From Burkholderia cepacia (lineage in GTDB: Bacteria; Pseudomonadota; Gammaproteobacteria; Burkholderiales; Burkholderiaceae), in the NCBI RefSeq assembly GCF_001718835.1, contig NZ_CP013442.1, positions 1-64,000 of the forward strand: a stretch of 64,000 bases of DNA. Reading direction: 5' to 3'. This document shows, piece by piece, positions 50,779 to 62,800 of the stretch; position 1 is the stretch's first letter; each line of letters starts with the position of its first letter. The notes beneath the pieces are model-generated. The model saw only the letters and a list, made by a program, of their open reading frames with translations. It ran no database searches and was not told where the DNA came from. A program made the translations under genes and the position numbers.

Positions 50779-53700
50779 GTGTTCTCCTCGACGGCGTCGT
50801 CGGCGGTGGGTTCGGGCGCGGTCTTCAGGCGAAGGCCGACCCGGACCTTCGGGCCGGCTGCGGGCGCACTGCCGGAGAGTGCGATGCGATCGACCGGCGT
50901 GCCCGGATCACGCACGAAGACGTCGAATATCTCGAGCAGCCGATCGCGCATCGCGGCGATGGTCGCGGGGCGGAACAGGCGGGTGTTGTAGATCAACTGG
51001 ATGCGGTGCCGGCCTTCGCTTTCGACGATCTGGAAGGACAGGTCGAACTTGGCGGTGGTGTCCGCCGGCGACAGGTCCGTGATGCGAAGGCCGGGCTGCG
51101 GCGCCGGCGCCGAAATGTAGTTCGCTTGAATGTCGAAGATCGGGAAATGATTCGCCGGGGTGCGGATCTTGAGATCTTCGAGCAACAGGTCAAACGGATA
51201 GGACGCGTGCTCCAGGGCTTGCGCGGAGGTTTTCGCCACGGCGTCGATCACCTCGTCCACGGTCGCGGATTTCCGCAGCGGCACACGGAGCACGACGGTG
51301 TTGAGGAACACGCCGATCTGCGATTCGAGCTGTTCGCTGTCGCGCCCGGCCGACACGCTGCCGATGACGATGTCCTCACGCCCCGTGTAGCGGTGCAGCA
51401 GCACGCAGAACGACGACAGGATCACCGCGTACAGCGATGTATGGTGAGCGCGGGCCAGCTTCGCGAGTTCCGCCGCGTGCAGGTCCGGCAGTTCCACGTC
51501 GAGCGTCTGCCCGGCGTGGCTCAGCCGCTCGGGGCGCGGGTAATCCGGCGCCAGTTGCAGGCGGGGCAGCGGCGGCGCCAGTTGCTCGAGCCAGTACGCG
51601 CGATGCGCGGCGGCGCGCGAATCGTCCAGGCAGGCGTTGTGCCACGCGGCGTAGTCGCGGTACTGGATGGCAAGCGGCGGCAGGTCGCGTCCCGCGTAAA
51701 GCGCATGCAGATCGTCGGTCAGCACGCGGATCGACCACGCATCCGATATCACGTGGTGCATGTTCAGCAACAGCAGATGCTGCTCCGGCGAGAGCCGGAC
51801 CAGCTTGACGCGAAACAGCGGGCCCGACGCGAGATCGAAGGGCTGCTCGCTTTCCGCGCGGATCAGCGCATCGATCGCGTCCGGCCCGGCCTCTTCCGCG
51901 AGCTCCGTCTGCTCGACCCGGAATCCGGACGCTTCGCGGCTGAGGATGCGTTGCCGCAGCTCGCCTTCGATCATCGCAAACACGGTGCGCAGGCTTTCGT
52001 GGCGATCGACCAGCGCGTCGAACGCATGGACGAGGCGCGCCGTATCGACGGCGCCGTCCAGTTGCAGCGCACCCGCCATGTTGTACGTGGACGGGTCCGC
52101 GCTGCGGCTCGCGAGCCAGATGCGCTTCTGCGCGCGAGACACCGCGTACGACGGTTGCGCAGGGAGCGCCGGAATGATTTCCTCCGCGCCGGCGGTGGCG
52201 GTGGAAACCAGCTTCTTCGCGAGCTCGCGCGGCGTCGGCGCATGGAAAACATCGGCGACCGCGACGTTCAGCTTCAGTTCGCGGCGAATCCGGCTGACCA
52301 TCTGGATCGCCTTGAGGCTCTGGCCGCCGTGCTCGAAGAAGTTGTCGTCGACACCGTTCGGCTGGCGGCCGAGCACCTCGGCGAAGATGCGCAGCAGCGC
52401 CGCTTCGGTGGGCGTGCGCGGTTCCGCCGGCACGCCGTCGGGTGCGGACGCGGCATCGGGGAGCGGCAGCGCGGCGCGGTTGATCTTGCCGTTCGGCGTG
52501 ACGGGAAGCGCCGGCAGCAGCATCACGGTGTCGGGCACCATATGGGCCGGCAGTTTTTCGCGCAGCGCCTGGCGCAAGCTTGCGGGCGTCCAGCCGGTTC
52601 CCGACGCGTACGCGCACAGGGTCGTTTCGGCATCCGCAGCATTGCGGGCGACCACGACGGCGTTGGAGATGCCTTCGAGATCGGTCAGCGCGGCTTCGAT
52701 TTCCCCCAGCTCGATGCGATAGCCGCGAACCTTGACCTGGAAGTCGCGGCGTCCGAAGAAGTGAAGGTTGCCGTCCGGCCCGAAGCAGCCGACATCGCCG
52801 GTGTGATAAAGGCGCGCACCCGGTTCCGGATTGAACGGATCGTCGCGGAACACCGCGCGGGTGCGTGTTTCGTCGAACAGGTAGCCGCGCCCGACGCCGG
52901 CCCCCCCGATGCAGATTTCGCCCTTGACGCCGATCGGGCAGAGATTCATGTCGGCGTCCACGACGTAGAGGCGCAGGTTCTCGATGGGGCGGCCGATCGG
53001 AATCGCGGGGAGGTCGGGCGCGCATTCCATGCTGTAATGCGCAACGGAGTCCGAAGCCTCGGTCGGCCCGTAGGCATTGATGAGCCGGACCGCCGGATTC
53101 AGCCGGAACCAGGTTCGCACGGACGCGGGCTGCAGGGTTTCGCCGATGGTCAGCAGCGTGTCGAGGTGCGGGAAAGCCGGCGCCGCGTGCCGTTCCAGCT
53201 CGACGAGAAAGGTCGCCAGATACGACGGGACGAATTGCATCGCCGTGATGCGGTCGCGGTGCAGGCTGTCGATCAGCAGTGCAGGCTCGAGGATCACGGC
53301 ATCGGGATAGATCACCGTCGTGCCGCCCGACACCAGCGCCGCGAAGCATTGCCAGACCGAAATGTCGGAGCAGTGCGAAGCGGTCTGCGCGACCGCGCTG
53401 TGCGCGCCGAGCCCGACCCTGCGCGCCATCGCGAGCACGTGGTTGAGCATGCCGCGATGCTCGACCATCGCGCCCTTGGGCTGGCCGGTCGAGCCCGACG
53501 TGAAGATCACGTAGGCGAGGTCCGCAGGCCGGCAACGCGGCGCCGACGGCGCCGGCGCGTCGGCGCCGCGATCGTCGGGCAGGCGCGACGGATCGACCGT
53601 CGGAATGGACGACAGCGCCGGCGGCGGCACGCAGTCGGTGGCGACGATGACCGTCGGCCGGGCCGACGCGAGGATCGCCTCGACCCGCCGGGCCGGATAG

Positions 53701-56700
53701 GCCGGATCGACGGGCACGTACGCCGCGCCGCACTTCCAGATCGCCAGGATCGTTTCCAGCATCAGGTGCGAGCGCGGCATCCATACGGCGATCCGGTCGT
53801 CCGGCTGAATCGGCGCGGCCTGCAGCAGATGCCGGGCGATCCGGTCGGCGCCTTCGACGAGTTCCCGATAGGTGCGGACCACCGTGCCGCAGCGGACCGC
53901 GATGCGCTCGGGGTGCGCGGCGGCGGCGGCCTCGATCAGTTCGGGCAGCGTCCGGTCGGACGGGACCGGCGCGAAGGTGTCGTTCCAGTCCAGCAGGATC
54001 TCGTCCCGCTCGGCCGTGGTGAGGAGCGGAATGCCTCCGGTCGGGCGATCCTCTTCGGACGCAAGGCCGACGAGCAGGGTTTCGACATGGCGCAGCAGGC
54101 GGACGATCGTTTCGCGGTCGAAGCGGCCATCGTCGTACAGCACCTGCAACGACAGGCGCTTGCCCGGCGTCACGACCAGCGTCAGCGGGTAGTTGTTCGG
54201 ATCGGACACGTGGAATGCGCCGATGCGCAGACCGGGAAGCGCATCGGCCAGCGCTTCCTCGACCGGATAGTTCTGGAAGATGAGCAGGCTTTCGAAGAGC
54301 GGCACGCCGGGCGGCAGGCCGGCGAATTTCTGGATGTCGGCGAGCGGATAGTGCGCATAGTCCTCCTGCTGCGCGAGATCCATCTGCAATTGGGCCAGCC
54401 ACGCGGCCGTCGGGCGCTTGTCGATGCGGACCCGCACCGGCAGCGTGTTGATGAACAGCCCGACCATCTCGTCCGAGTCCGGCAGCGACGCCGGGCGACC
54501 GGAAACGATCGTGCCGAACACGACGTCCGCTTCGCCGCTATAGCGGCCCAGCAACTGTGCCCACGCGCCCTGGGCGAGCGTGTTGAGCGTGATGCGGCTG
54601 GCTTGCGCGAACGCGACGAGCCGCTGCGTGTCGCGCTCGGAGAGCAGAAGCTGCTCCTCCAGATAGGCGCCCGGTGCGGCCGTTCCGTCGAGTTCGGGGC
54701 GACCGAGCACGAGCGGCGTCGTCGTCGGGAAATCCTCGAGCTTCGTCTTCCAGAAGCGCTCCGCGGCCCCGGCGTCCTGACGCTCCAGCCAGCGCACGTA
54801 ATCGCGGAAGGCCGGCGGCGCGGGCCGCCGCGTGGCGGCGTCGGCCGACAGGGCCTGATAGGCGGCGGCCACTTCGCTCAGCAGCCGGGCGGAGCTCCAC
54901 CCGTCGAGCAGGATGTGGTGATGGCTCCAGTAGAAGCGCCATGCCTGCGGGCCCACGCGGAACAGCCCCACGCGCATCAGCGGCGCGCGGGTAAAGTCGA
55001 AGCCGCGCGCCCGGTCTTGCGTCAGGTACGCGTCCCAACGTCGTTCTGCTTCCTCGGCGGAAGCCGCGCTCAGATCCTCCTCATGCCAGGGCAGGTCGAT
55101 GCGCCGATGCACGACCTGTACCGGGCTTTCGAGTTCTTCCCAGTGAAACGAGGTTCGCAGGATGTCGTGCCGGTGCATCACCGCATCCCACGCGCGGCGG
55201 AACCGTTCGACGTCGAGTGCGCCGTCGATGCGGAAATCGAGGCTGCTGAAATACGCATCCGACGCCGGTTCGTACAGGCCGTGGAACAGCATGCCCTGCT
55301 GGGTCGGCGTCAGCGCGTAGACGCCGTCGATCTCGTCCGGGATGACCGAGGCCAGCGCCTGCGGCAGACCCGAAGCGGACTGCTCGACATGGTCGACGAC
55401 GAGGGATTCGAGCGCCGCGATGTACGCCTGCGCGACGCGCCGGATGCTGTCCGTTTCGTGACAGGCCCGGCTGAACTCCCACGCAACGTGCAGACGGTTG
55501 CCGGTCACGTACGCGTTGATGTCGAGCAGATGCTCGCGCTGCTGGTTCGCGTTGCGGCCGTCTCCGCTCGGCTCGGCGGCCTGCTTCCAGTCGCGTGCGG
55601 CGGTCAGCACTTGGTCGATCTGACCCAGGTAGTTGAACAGCAGCCGGGGCTGCGGAGCCGGGCCGTCGAGCCGGTCTTGCAGCACGCCGTAGCTGATGCC
55701 CGCGGCCGGCACGGCGCGCAGCTGCGCCTTGACCGACGCAACCAGGCGCGCCGGATCGTGCGGGCCCGCATCGACCTTCAGCAGGACCGGGAAGAGGGAC
55801 GTAAACCAGCCCACCGTTCGCGAGACGTCGAGGTCCGCGACGTGTTCCTCGCGCCCGTGCGCTTCGAGATCCAGCAGGACGTCGGCGCATCCGCTCCAGT
55901 CGCTGACCACGCGCGCGAGCGCGGCCAGCAGCAAGTCGTTGATCCGGGCGTCGTAGGCGCGGGGCGCGGCGGCCAGCAAGGCCGCGGTCGCGGATTCGCC
56001 CAGCTCGACCACGATCGTTTCGGCGGACGACACCGTATTGGCGTCGGCCGTTGCGGCGCGATCGAGCGGCAGGCCGGGCGGCGTCGAACGCGCGAGGGCC
56101 TGCCAATGGGCGAGATCGGCGTTGGCGGCGCCGGAGCCGGCCCAGTTCGACAGGGCCCGGGTCCATGCGGTCCACGACGCGCCGCTGCCCGCGAATTCGG
56201 GCGCTTTGCCGCTGCGCAGGCGGGTATAGGCGTCGTACACGGTTTCGAGCAGCGCGCCCCATGACACGCCGTCGATCACCAGATGATGGGCGACCAGCAG
56301 CAGACGAAGCGATCTTCCTTCGTCGACGCGGAACAGGTTCGCGCGCAAGACGGGGCCGTCCGCCAGATTCAGGCTCGCATGCGCGTGCGCGACGTGCTGC
56401 GCGAGCTGATCGGCGCGGATGTCGAGCACGCCGACGGGGATCTCCGGATCGTCGACGACTTCCTGAATCCAGCCGGACGCGTCCGCGCGAAAGCGCAGCC
56501 GAAGCGCGTCATGCCATTTGGCCGCGTGCCGGAGGGCCTGGCGCAGCGCGACCGGATCGAGGTCCGGCGGGACATCGAGCAGCACCGCCTGGTTGTACTG
56601 GTCCTGATCGTCCTTGCGCTGCGAAAAGAAGCGCTTCTGGATCGGCGTCAGCGGCAGCGGGCCGGACGACGCGACGAACTCCGCCGCTTGGGCTTCGCCG

Positions 56701-59700
56701 CGAGTGGCCACGGCGGCGAGCTCGGCGACCGTCGGATGCTGGAAGATGAGCCGGGTAGTGATCTTCAGGCCCGCCTTGGCGGCCAGCGCCACGATCCGCA
56801 TGCTGAGAATCGAATCGCCGCCCAGCGCGAAAATATTGTCGTGGATGCCGGGCGAAGGAATGCCCAGCGCTTCGCCCCAGATGCGGCACAGCAGCGTCTC
56901 GGTGGGCGTGCGCGGCAGCGCCGGCCCCTGTCCCGCGGCCGAGAGCCGCGACCGGTCCAGCGGCGGCAACGCCTTGCGGTCGATCTTGCCGTTGCCGCTC
57001 AACGGCAGCGCGTCGAGCACCACGTAGATGCCCGGCACCATGTAGGCCGGCAGCGTGGCGGACAACGCGGCGGCGATCTCGGCGTCGCTCAGCGACGCGC
57101 CGTCGCGGAACGCGACATACGCGCACAGGGCGGCGCGGCCGGCCTCGTCGCGATAATCGAGCGCGGCCGCCTGGCGGATTTCCGGAATGGCGGCCAGCGC
57201 GTTGTCGATCTCCCCGAGCTCGATGCGGTAGCCGCGAATCTTCAGTTGATGATCCTTGCGACCGTGGAGCACGAGCGTCCCGTCGGGGAGATAGCAGCCG
57301 ATGTCGCGGGTGCGGTACATGCGCACGCCGCGGGCCGGATGGAACGGGTCCTCGACGAAGGCCTCCCGCGTGCCGGCTTCGTTGTTGAGATAGCCGCGGC
57401 CGACCGCGACGCCGGACACGCAAAGCTCGCCGGGAATCCCGATCGGGCACAGGTTCATCTGCGGGTCGACGACATAGATGCGCACGTTGCGGATCGGCTT
57501 GCCGACCGGCACGTAGGGCGTGTTCGGCGCGTGCGCCATGCGGTGCTGCGCGACATCGTCGGACGCTTCCGCCGGGCCATACGCGTTCACCACCGCGATG
57601 TCCGGGAACACGTCGAACCACTGTTTCACCAGGGCCGGGCTGACCATTTCGCCAGTGACGAGCAGGTGCCGCAGGTGCCGCATCAGCGCCGGCCGTTCCG
57701 ACGCGCGGTCGAGCAGCGCGGACAGATAGGACGGCACCAGTTCGAGGATGCTGATCCGGGCGGATTCCAGGTACTCCAGGAAGCACGCGGGATCGCGAAT
57801 CCGTTCGTCGTCGACGATCACGGTCTTGCCGCCGACGAGCGGCGCCGTGAAAAATTGCCAGACCGAAATATCGAAGCAATGCGGCGCGGTCTGCGCGATC
57901 ACCGACGACGCCGAGATCGAAAACTCGTCGATCTCGGCGAGCATGTGATTCAGCATGCCCGCGTGCTCGACCATCGCCCCCTTGGGCTTGCCGGTCGAGC
58001 CGGACGTGTAGATCACGTACGCGAGGCTGTCGGGCGACACGGGGCGGCCGGGATTGGCGTCGTCGACGATATCGGTGGCGGCATCGAGCGACACGACCGG
58101 CGCGAGCGCGGCCAGCTCGGCGGGCAGGAGGCCGTCGCAGGTCATGACGAGGTCGGCGCCGGAATCCTCGAGAATGGTGCGGATGCGGGCCGCCGGAAAG
58201 TTGGGATCGATCGGGATATAGGCGGCGCCGCACTTCCAGACGGCGAGGATCGCCTCCATCAGGCGCTCCGACCGGTGCATGCAGATCGCGACCAGCGCGT
58301 CCGGCTTCAGCTCGACGGCGGCCAGCAGGCGGTGAGCGGTGCGGTTCGCGCGGGCATTCAGCTCGCCTGCGCTCAGGACGACATCCCGGTACTCGACCGC
58401 CGGCCGTTCGGGGTGGTCCGCGGCGGCCTGCTCCAGGCGATGCACGACGGTGAGCGCGGCGTCGAACGGCACGGCGGTGTCGTTGAAGGTGTCCAGCAAC
58501 TGACGACGTTCGGCCTCGGGGAGAATCGGCATGCGTCCGAGCAGCCGGTTCGGATCGGCCGTGAATGCGTCGAGCGTCGCGGCCACGTGGCCGAGCATGC
58601 GCTGCATCGCGTCTTCATCGAAGCGCCGCGGGTCGAACGACAGCTCCATCTTCCAGTCGTCGCGCGCCGTCACGACGAATTCGAGCGGGATGTCGGCGCG
58701 GTTGTAGAGCTGCACCTCGTCGACCGCCAGGCCGTGCGCGCCGTGCGTCAGCGACTCGTCCAGCGGGTAATTCATGAACGTGATGTTGCTTTCGAACAGC
58801 GGCGTCGTCAGCGGGACTTCGCTGCAGCGCTGGATGTCGGGCAACGGGGTGTGCTCGAACGGCGCGCGTGCGGCCACGCGCGCCTGGATCATCTTCAGCC
58901 ACGGCGCGAGCGGCTGCCGCGGGTCGACCCGCACCCGCACCGGAACCGTATTGATGAACAGGCCGAGCATGGTTTCGATCCCCGGCAGGTTGGCGCCCCG
59001 TCCGGAGACGACGGCGCCGAACACCACGTCGGTTTCCCCGCTGTAGCGCGACAGCACGAGCGCCCAGGCCGCTTGCGCGAGGGTGTTGAGGGTGACGTGG
59101 TGCCGGGCCGCGAATTGCCGCAGGCGCGCGCTGAGGTCGGCCGACAGGTCGGCCTGGACTTGCGCGAGGCCCTCGCCGAAGCGCTCGCCCGCTTGCGCGC
59201 GTGCCGCCGTGGGCAGCGGGGTCGGCGTGCGGAAGCCTTCGAGATAACGCGTCCAGTATTGCCGCGCGGCTTGCGGTTCGTGCTGCTGCAGCCACTGGAT
59301 GTAGTCGCGATAGGGGCGCACCGGCGGCAGCGCCGGCGGCAGGCCGCGCGTGAGCGCGCCGTAGACCTGGAAGATTTCCTCGATCACGAGCGACAGGCAC
59401 CAGCCATCGGCAAGGATGTGATGGTGGCTCCAGCTGAACAGGTACGCGTCCTCGGCGACGCGCACCAGGCGGCAGCGCACGAGCGGCGCGCGATCGAGCG
59501 CGAAGCCCTCGGCCAGATCGCTTTCGAGATGCGCGCTCCACCGCGCGCGCTGCTGGTCTTCCGGCAGGTCGCGCCAGTCGTCCTGCACCCACGGCAGCGT
59601 GGCGTGCGCGTGCACGACCTGCATCGGCTTGTCGAACGCCTCCCAATGGAACGACGTGCGCATCACCGGATGCCGATCGACGAGCTGCTGCCATGCGGCA

Positions 59701-59849
59701 TGAAACAGCGCGGGATCGAGGCTGCCGGCGATCCGGCAACTGAGCTGGTTGAAGCTGCTTCTCGCGCCGGGCGAGTGCACGGCATGAAAGAGCATCGCCT
59801 CCTGCATCGGGGAGAGCTCGTAGATATCGGCAATGGTGGCGGATGTCAC
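50775..59849 (-). CDS. NRPS-B: C-A-T-E-C-A-T-C, 3024 aa
   Basis: Middle synthetase. C (about 1-440, SHHHILADGW), A (about 465-960), T (LGGDS, Ser about 1011) and E (HHLVIDGVSW, EAHGRE, TVGWFTSLFP; about 1055-1500). Then C (SHHHILLDGW), A (about 1965-2460), T (HGGQS, about 2510) and a final C (MHHVISDAWS; about 2560-3000). By-eye pocket codes: DIWELTADDK for the first A and DIWQLIADSK for the second. The first, with Glu at position 278, suggests a basic residue such as diaminobutyrate. GTG 59849 has AAGGA 7 bp upstream and overlaps the NRPS-A stop (GTGA). The reading frame extends antisense-free upstream to 63827, but that part is shadow of NRPS-A. Confidence 0.92.
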   Translation of the reverse strand: MTSATIADIYELSPMQEAMLFHAVHSPGARSSFNQLSCRIAGSLDPALFHAAWQQLVDRHPVMRTSFHWEAFDKPMQVVHAHATLPWVQDDWRDLPEDQQRARWSAHLESDLAEGFALDRAPLVRCRLVRVAEDAYLFSWSHHHILADGWCLSLVIEEIFQVYGALTRGLPPALPPVRPYRDYIQWLQQHEPQAARQYWTRYLEGFRTPTPLPTAARAQAGERFGEGLAQVQADLSADLSARLRQFAARHHVTLNTLAQAAWALVLSRYSGETDVVFGAVVSGRGANLPGIETMLGLFINTVPVRVRVDPRQPLAPWLKMIQARVAARAPFEHTPLPDIQRCSEVPLTTPLFESNITFMNYPLDESLTHGAHGLAVDEVQLYNRADIPLEFVVTARDDWKMELSFDPRRFDEDAMQRMLGHVAATLDAFTADPNRLLGRMPILPEAERRQLLDTFNDTAVPFDAALTVVHRLEQAAADHPERPAVEYRDVVLSAGELNARANRTAHRLLAAVELKPDALVAICMHRSERLMEAILAVWKCGAAYIPIDPNFPAARIRTILEDSGADLVMTCDGLLPAELAALAPVVSLDAATDIVDDANPGRPVSPDSLAYVIYTSGSTGKPKGAMVEHAGMLNHMLAEIDEFSISASSVIAQTAPHCFDISVWQFFTAPLVGGKTVIVDDERIRDPACFLEYLESARISILELVPSYLSALLDRASERPALMRHLRHLLVTGEMVSPALVKQWFDVFPDIAVVNAYGPAEASDDVAQHRMAHAPNTPYVPVGKPIRNVRIYVVDPQMNLCPIGIPGELCVSGVAVGRGYLNNEAGTREAFVEDPFHPARGVRMYRTRDIGCYLPDGTLVLHGRKDHQLKIRGYRIELGEIDNALAAIPEIRQAAALDYRDEAGRAALCAYVAFRDGASLSDAEIAAALSATLPAYMVPGIYVVLDALPLSGNGKIDRKALPPLDRSRLSAAGQGPALPRTPTETLLCRIWGEALGIPSPGIHDNIFALGGDSILSMRIVALAAKAGLKITTRLIFQHPTVAELAAVATRGEAQAAEFVASSGPLPLTPIQKRFFSQRKDDQDQYNQAVLLDVPPDLDPVALRQALRHAAKWHDALRLRFRADASGWIQEVVDDPEIPVGVLDIRADQLAQHVAHAHASLNLADGPVLRANLFRVDEGRSLRLLLVAHHLVIDGVSWGALLETVYDAYTRLRSGKAPEFAGSGASWTAWTRALSNWAGSGAANADLAHWQALARSTPPGLPLDRAATADANTVSSAETIVVELGESATAALLAAAPRAYDARINDLLLAALARVVSDWSGCADVLLDLEAHGREEHVADLDVSRTVGWFTSLFPVLLKVDAGPHDPARLVASVKAQLRAVPAAGISYGVLQDRLDGPAPQPRLLFNYLGQIDQVLTAARDWKQAAEPSGDGRNANQQREHLLDINAYVTGNRLHVAWEFSRACHETDSIRRVAQAYIAALESLVVDHVEQSASGLPQALASVIPDEIDGVYALTPTQQGMLFHGLYEPASDAYFSSLDFRIDGALDVERFRRAWDAVMHRHDILRTSFHWEELESPVQVVHRRIDLPWHEEDLSAASAEEAERRWDAYLTQDRARGFDFTRAPLMRVGLFRVGPQAWRFYWSHHHILLDGWSSARLLSEVAAAYQALSADAATRRPAPPAFRDYVRWLERQDAGAAERFWKTKLEDFPTTTPLVLGRPELDGTAAPGAYLEEQLLLSERDTQRLVAFAQASRITLNTLAQGAWAQLLGRYSGEADVVFGTIVSGRPASLPDSDEMVGLFINTLPVRVRIDKRPTAAWLAQLQMDLAQQEDYAHYPLADIQKFAGLPPGVPLFESLLIFQNYPVEEALADALPGLRIGAFHVSDPNNYPLTLVVTPGKRLSLQVLYDDGRFDRETIVRLLRHVETLLVGLASEEDRPTGGIPLLTTAERDEILLDWNDTFAPVPSDRTLPELIEAAAAAHPERIAVRCGTVVRTYRELVEGADRIARHLLQAAPIQPDDRIAVWMPRSHLMLETILAIWKCGAAYVPVDPAYPARRVEAILASARPTVIVATDCVPPPALSSIPTVDPSRLPDDRGADAPAPSAPRCRPADLAYVIFTSGSTGQPKGAMVEHRGMLNHVLAMARRVGLGAHSAVAQTASHCSDISVWQCFAALVSGGTTVIYPDAVILEPALLIDSLHRDRITAMQFVPSYLATFLVELERHAAPAFPHLDTLLTIGETLQPASVRTWFRLNPAVRLINAYGPTEASDSVAHYSMECAPDLPAIPIGRPIENLRLYVVDADMNLCPIGVKGEICIGGAGVGRGYLFDETRTRAVFRDDPFNPEPGARLYHTGDVGCFGPDGNLHFFGRRDFQVKVRGYRIELGEIEAALTDLEGISNAVVVARNAADAETTLCAYASGTGWTPASLRQALREKLPAHMVPDTVMLLPALPVTPNGKINRAALPLPDAASAPDGVPAEPRTPTEAALLRIFAEVLGRQPNGVDDNFFEHGGQSLKAIQMVSRIRRELKLNVAVADVFHAPTPRELAKKLVSTATAGAEEIIPALPAQPSYAVSRAQKRIWLASRSADPSTYNMAGALQLDGAVDTARLVHAFDALVDRHESLRTVFAMIEGELRQRILSREASGFRVEQTELAEEAGPDAIDALIRAESEQPFDLASGPLFRVKLVRLSPEQHLLLLNMHHVISDAWSIRVLTDDLHALYAGRDLPPLAIQYRDYAAWHNACLDDSRAAAHRAYWLEQLAPPLPRLQLAPDYPRPERLSHAGQTLDVELPDLHAAELAKLARAHHTSLYAVILSSFCVLLHRYTGREDIVIGSVSAGRDSEQLESQIGVFLNTVVLRVPLRKSATVDEVIDAVAKTSAQALEHASYPFDLLLEDLKIRTPANHFPIFDIQANYISAPAPQPGLRITDLSPADTTAKFDLSFQIVESEGRHRIQLIYNTRLFRPATIAAMRDRLLEIFDVFVRDPGTPVDRIALSGSAPAAGPKVRVGLRLKTAPEPTADDAVEENT

Positions 59850-62800
59850 GATTTGATCCTTGAGACGAGGGCGTCCAGCGCTTCCTGGCTGATGCGCGCA
59901 GCCGGAAAGTCCGACGGGCTCAGCCCCGGCTGGCCGTCGCCGCTGGCCGCGACGATCGACAGCAGACGGCTGCGGTAGCACTGCGTCAGCCGCTCGATGA
60001 CGCCCGGTGCGCAGGCTTCGCGGTTGTAGTGCCAGGTGAGGCGCAGACGGCCGTCGAACACCACCCCGTCGATCTCGAAGAGATGGCCGCGCCGCGCGCG
60101 CGGACTGTGCTCGGGACTCTGGAAGTCGAGCACCGGCTTCCAGCCCGTGTCGTCGGCCAGCACGCGATCGATCTGGCCGAGATAGTTGAAGCGCACCGGC
60201 GCCGGCGGCTGACGTTCCAGCGCCGCCGCGATGCGGGCGTCCTTGCCGAGGTAGCGGGCGATGCCGTAGCCGAGCCCGCGCATCGGCACCGCGCGCAACT
60301 GCTCCTTGACGTTGCGCAGCGCGTCGGCCGCCACGGCGGCGTCGCCGGCATTCAGGAACACCGGATAGTGCGACGTGAACCAGCCGATGGTGCGTGACGT
60401 ATCGACGCCGTCGAAGATGTCCTCGCGGCCGTGGCCTTCGAGATCGACGACCAGCGACGCGTTGCCGGTCCAGTCGCCGAACGCGAGCAGCAAGGCCGTC
60501 AGCAGGACTTCGTTGATCTGCGTATTGAACGCGCGCGGCACGTCCTGCAGCAGCGCTTGCGTCTGCTGCGCGTCGAACTCGACGACCGTCGACCCGGCTT
60601 CGGCGACGGTGCCGACCGGCATGTCGTCGAAGCACGCCTGCGCTTCGGCGTTCCCCTGGAGCCAATAGTCCAGGCCGTCGAGCCTGGTCGCGCCGAGTTC
60701 GGCCAGGCGGTTCGCCCAGTCGCGCCACGCGGTCGTTCGGGCCGGGAGCCGCACCGCTTCGCCCGCTTCGAGCTGGCGGCACGCGGTGTACAGGTCTTCG
60801 AACAGGATGCGCCACGAGACGCCGTCGATCACCAGATGATGCGCGACCACGAGCAGGCGCTGCGGCGCGTCGGGGCCGAACTGGAACAGGTGGGCGCGCA
60901 GCAGCGGCGCCTCGGACAACGTGAAGCTTTCCTGCATGCGGGTGGCGGTCGCGAGCATCGCGGCTTGGCCGGCGGCGGGCGCCTCGCCGGCCAGCGACGT
61001 GACGCCGAGCGGAATCGCCAGCGGCGGCGCCGCATGCGATTGCCGCCACGCGCCGGCGACGCGCTCGAAACCCAGCCGCAGCGCGTCGTGATGCGTCGCG
61101 ACGGCCGACAGCGCCTGCTCGATCACGTCCGGCCGCAGCGACGCGGGCACCTCGATCATCGTCGACTGGTTGTAGTGGTGCGGGTCCGCGACGTCTTGCG
61201 CGAAGAACCAGTGCTGGATCGGCGTCAGCGGGGCGGGCCCGACCACCGGCTCCTGCGGGATCGTCATCGACGGCGCATCGACGGCAACCCGGGCGAGCTC
61301 GGCGATGGTCGGATGGGCGAAGAACTGATCGGCGGTGAACTTGAGGCCGGCTTGCTGCGCGAGCGACATCACCTGGATGAGCAGGATCGAGTCGCCGCCC
61401 AGTTCGAAGAAGTTGTCGCGAATGCCGATCTGCTCGCGGCCCAGCACCTCGCACCAGATCTTGCCGAGGCGCGCCTCGACGTCGTTGGTCGGCGCGCTGT
61501 ACACGGTTTCGCTCGGGGCCGGCGCCAGCTCCAGCGCGGCGAGCGCCTTGCGGTCGGGCTTGCCGTTGGGCGTCAGCGGCATGCGTTCGAGCGTCACGAT
61601 CGACGCCGGCACCATGAACTCGGGCAGGCGTGCCTGCAGGTGTTCGCGCAGGCTGGCGACGCTGGCCGTCGCTGTCTCCACACAGGCCACCAGATGCTTG
61701 TGCTTCGACGCATCTTCGCGCACGAACACGAGCGCGTCGGCGACGCCGGCGTGCTGCCGGAGCGCCGCCTCGATTTCCCCCGTCTCGATCCGATAGCCGC
61801 GAATCTTCACCTGCGTGTCGCGGCGCCCGGTGATTTCCAGATTGCCGTCCGGCAGCCAGACGCCGAGGTCGCCGGTGCGGTAGAGGCGCTCGCCCGGCTC
61901 GAACGGGTGGGCGACGAACGCGGCGGCGGTCAGGTCGTCGCGGCCGACGTAACCGCGAGCGAGTGCGATGCCGGACACGCAGATCTCGCCCGTGCAGCCC
62001 TCGGGCGCCAGGGCCCCGTGCTCGTCGAGCAGGTACAGGTGCGCATTGCGGATCGGGCGGCCGACCGGCAGGCGGGCGCCGTAGGCGGTTGCGGCGTCGA
62101 CCACGTAGTCGGTGATGCAGACGGTTGCCTCGGTGGGGCCATACGAGTTGTGGCACGAGCGCGTCCGCGCCAGCTCGCAGAGATCCGCCACGCGGGCGTT
62201 GTCGCCCGCGCTGATGACCCGTTTCACGGCGCCGAGCGCGCTCCAGTCGAGCGCAGCGAGATAGGCCGGCGTCGCGTTGATGGTGGTGACGCCCTGCTGC
62301 GCGATGTATTCGACGAAACGCGGCGCGTCGCGGATCACCGATGTTTTCGCCAGCACGAGGCGCGCGCCTGCGAGCAGCGTGACGAAAATCTCCATGATCG
62401 AGCCGTCGAAGCCCGGGGAGTAGAACTGCACGAAGCGGTCGTCGGCATCGAAACCGAACGCGTCCACGTGATACTGCGCCATGTTCAGCAGGCCCGCGTG
62501 CTCGAGCACGACGCCCTTCGGCGCGCCCGTGGAGCCGGACGTGTAGATGATGTACGCGGCGTCGTCCGGCCGGACCTCGACCTGCGCCGACGCGGATGCG
62601 GGCTCCAGCGTGTCGAGCTGGAAGTCGAGGGCGAACATCGGGATCGCCCAGAAATCGGCGAGCAGCGGCAGGTGCTCCGAGTGCGTCAGCAGCGCCTTGA
62701 CTTTCGCGTCCTCGATCATGAAGCGCAGGCGCTCCTGCGGAAACTCCGGGTCGAGCGGCAGATACACCGCGCCGGCCTTGAGCACGCCGAGCATGCCGAC

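Noticed and set aside
51006..56264. Very long open frame (1752 codons) antisense to NRPS-B
   Set aside because: Typical high-GC shadow of a real gene; Arg/Asp/His-biased composition, no domain.
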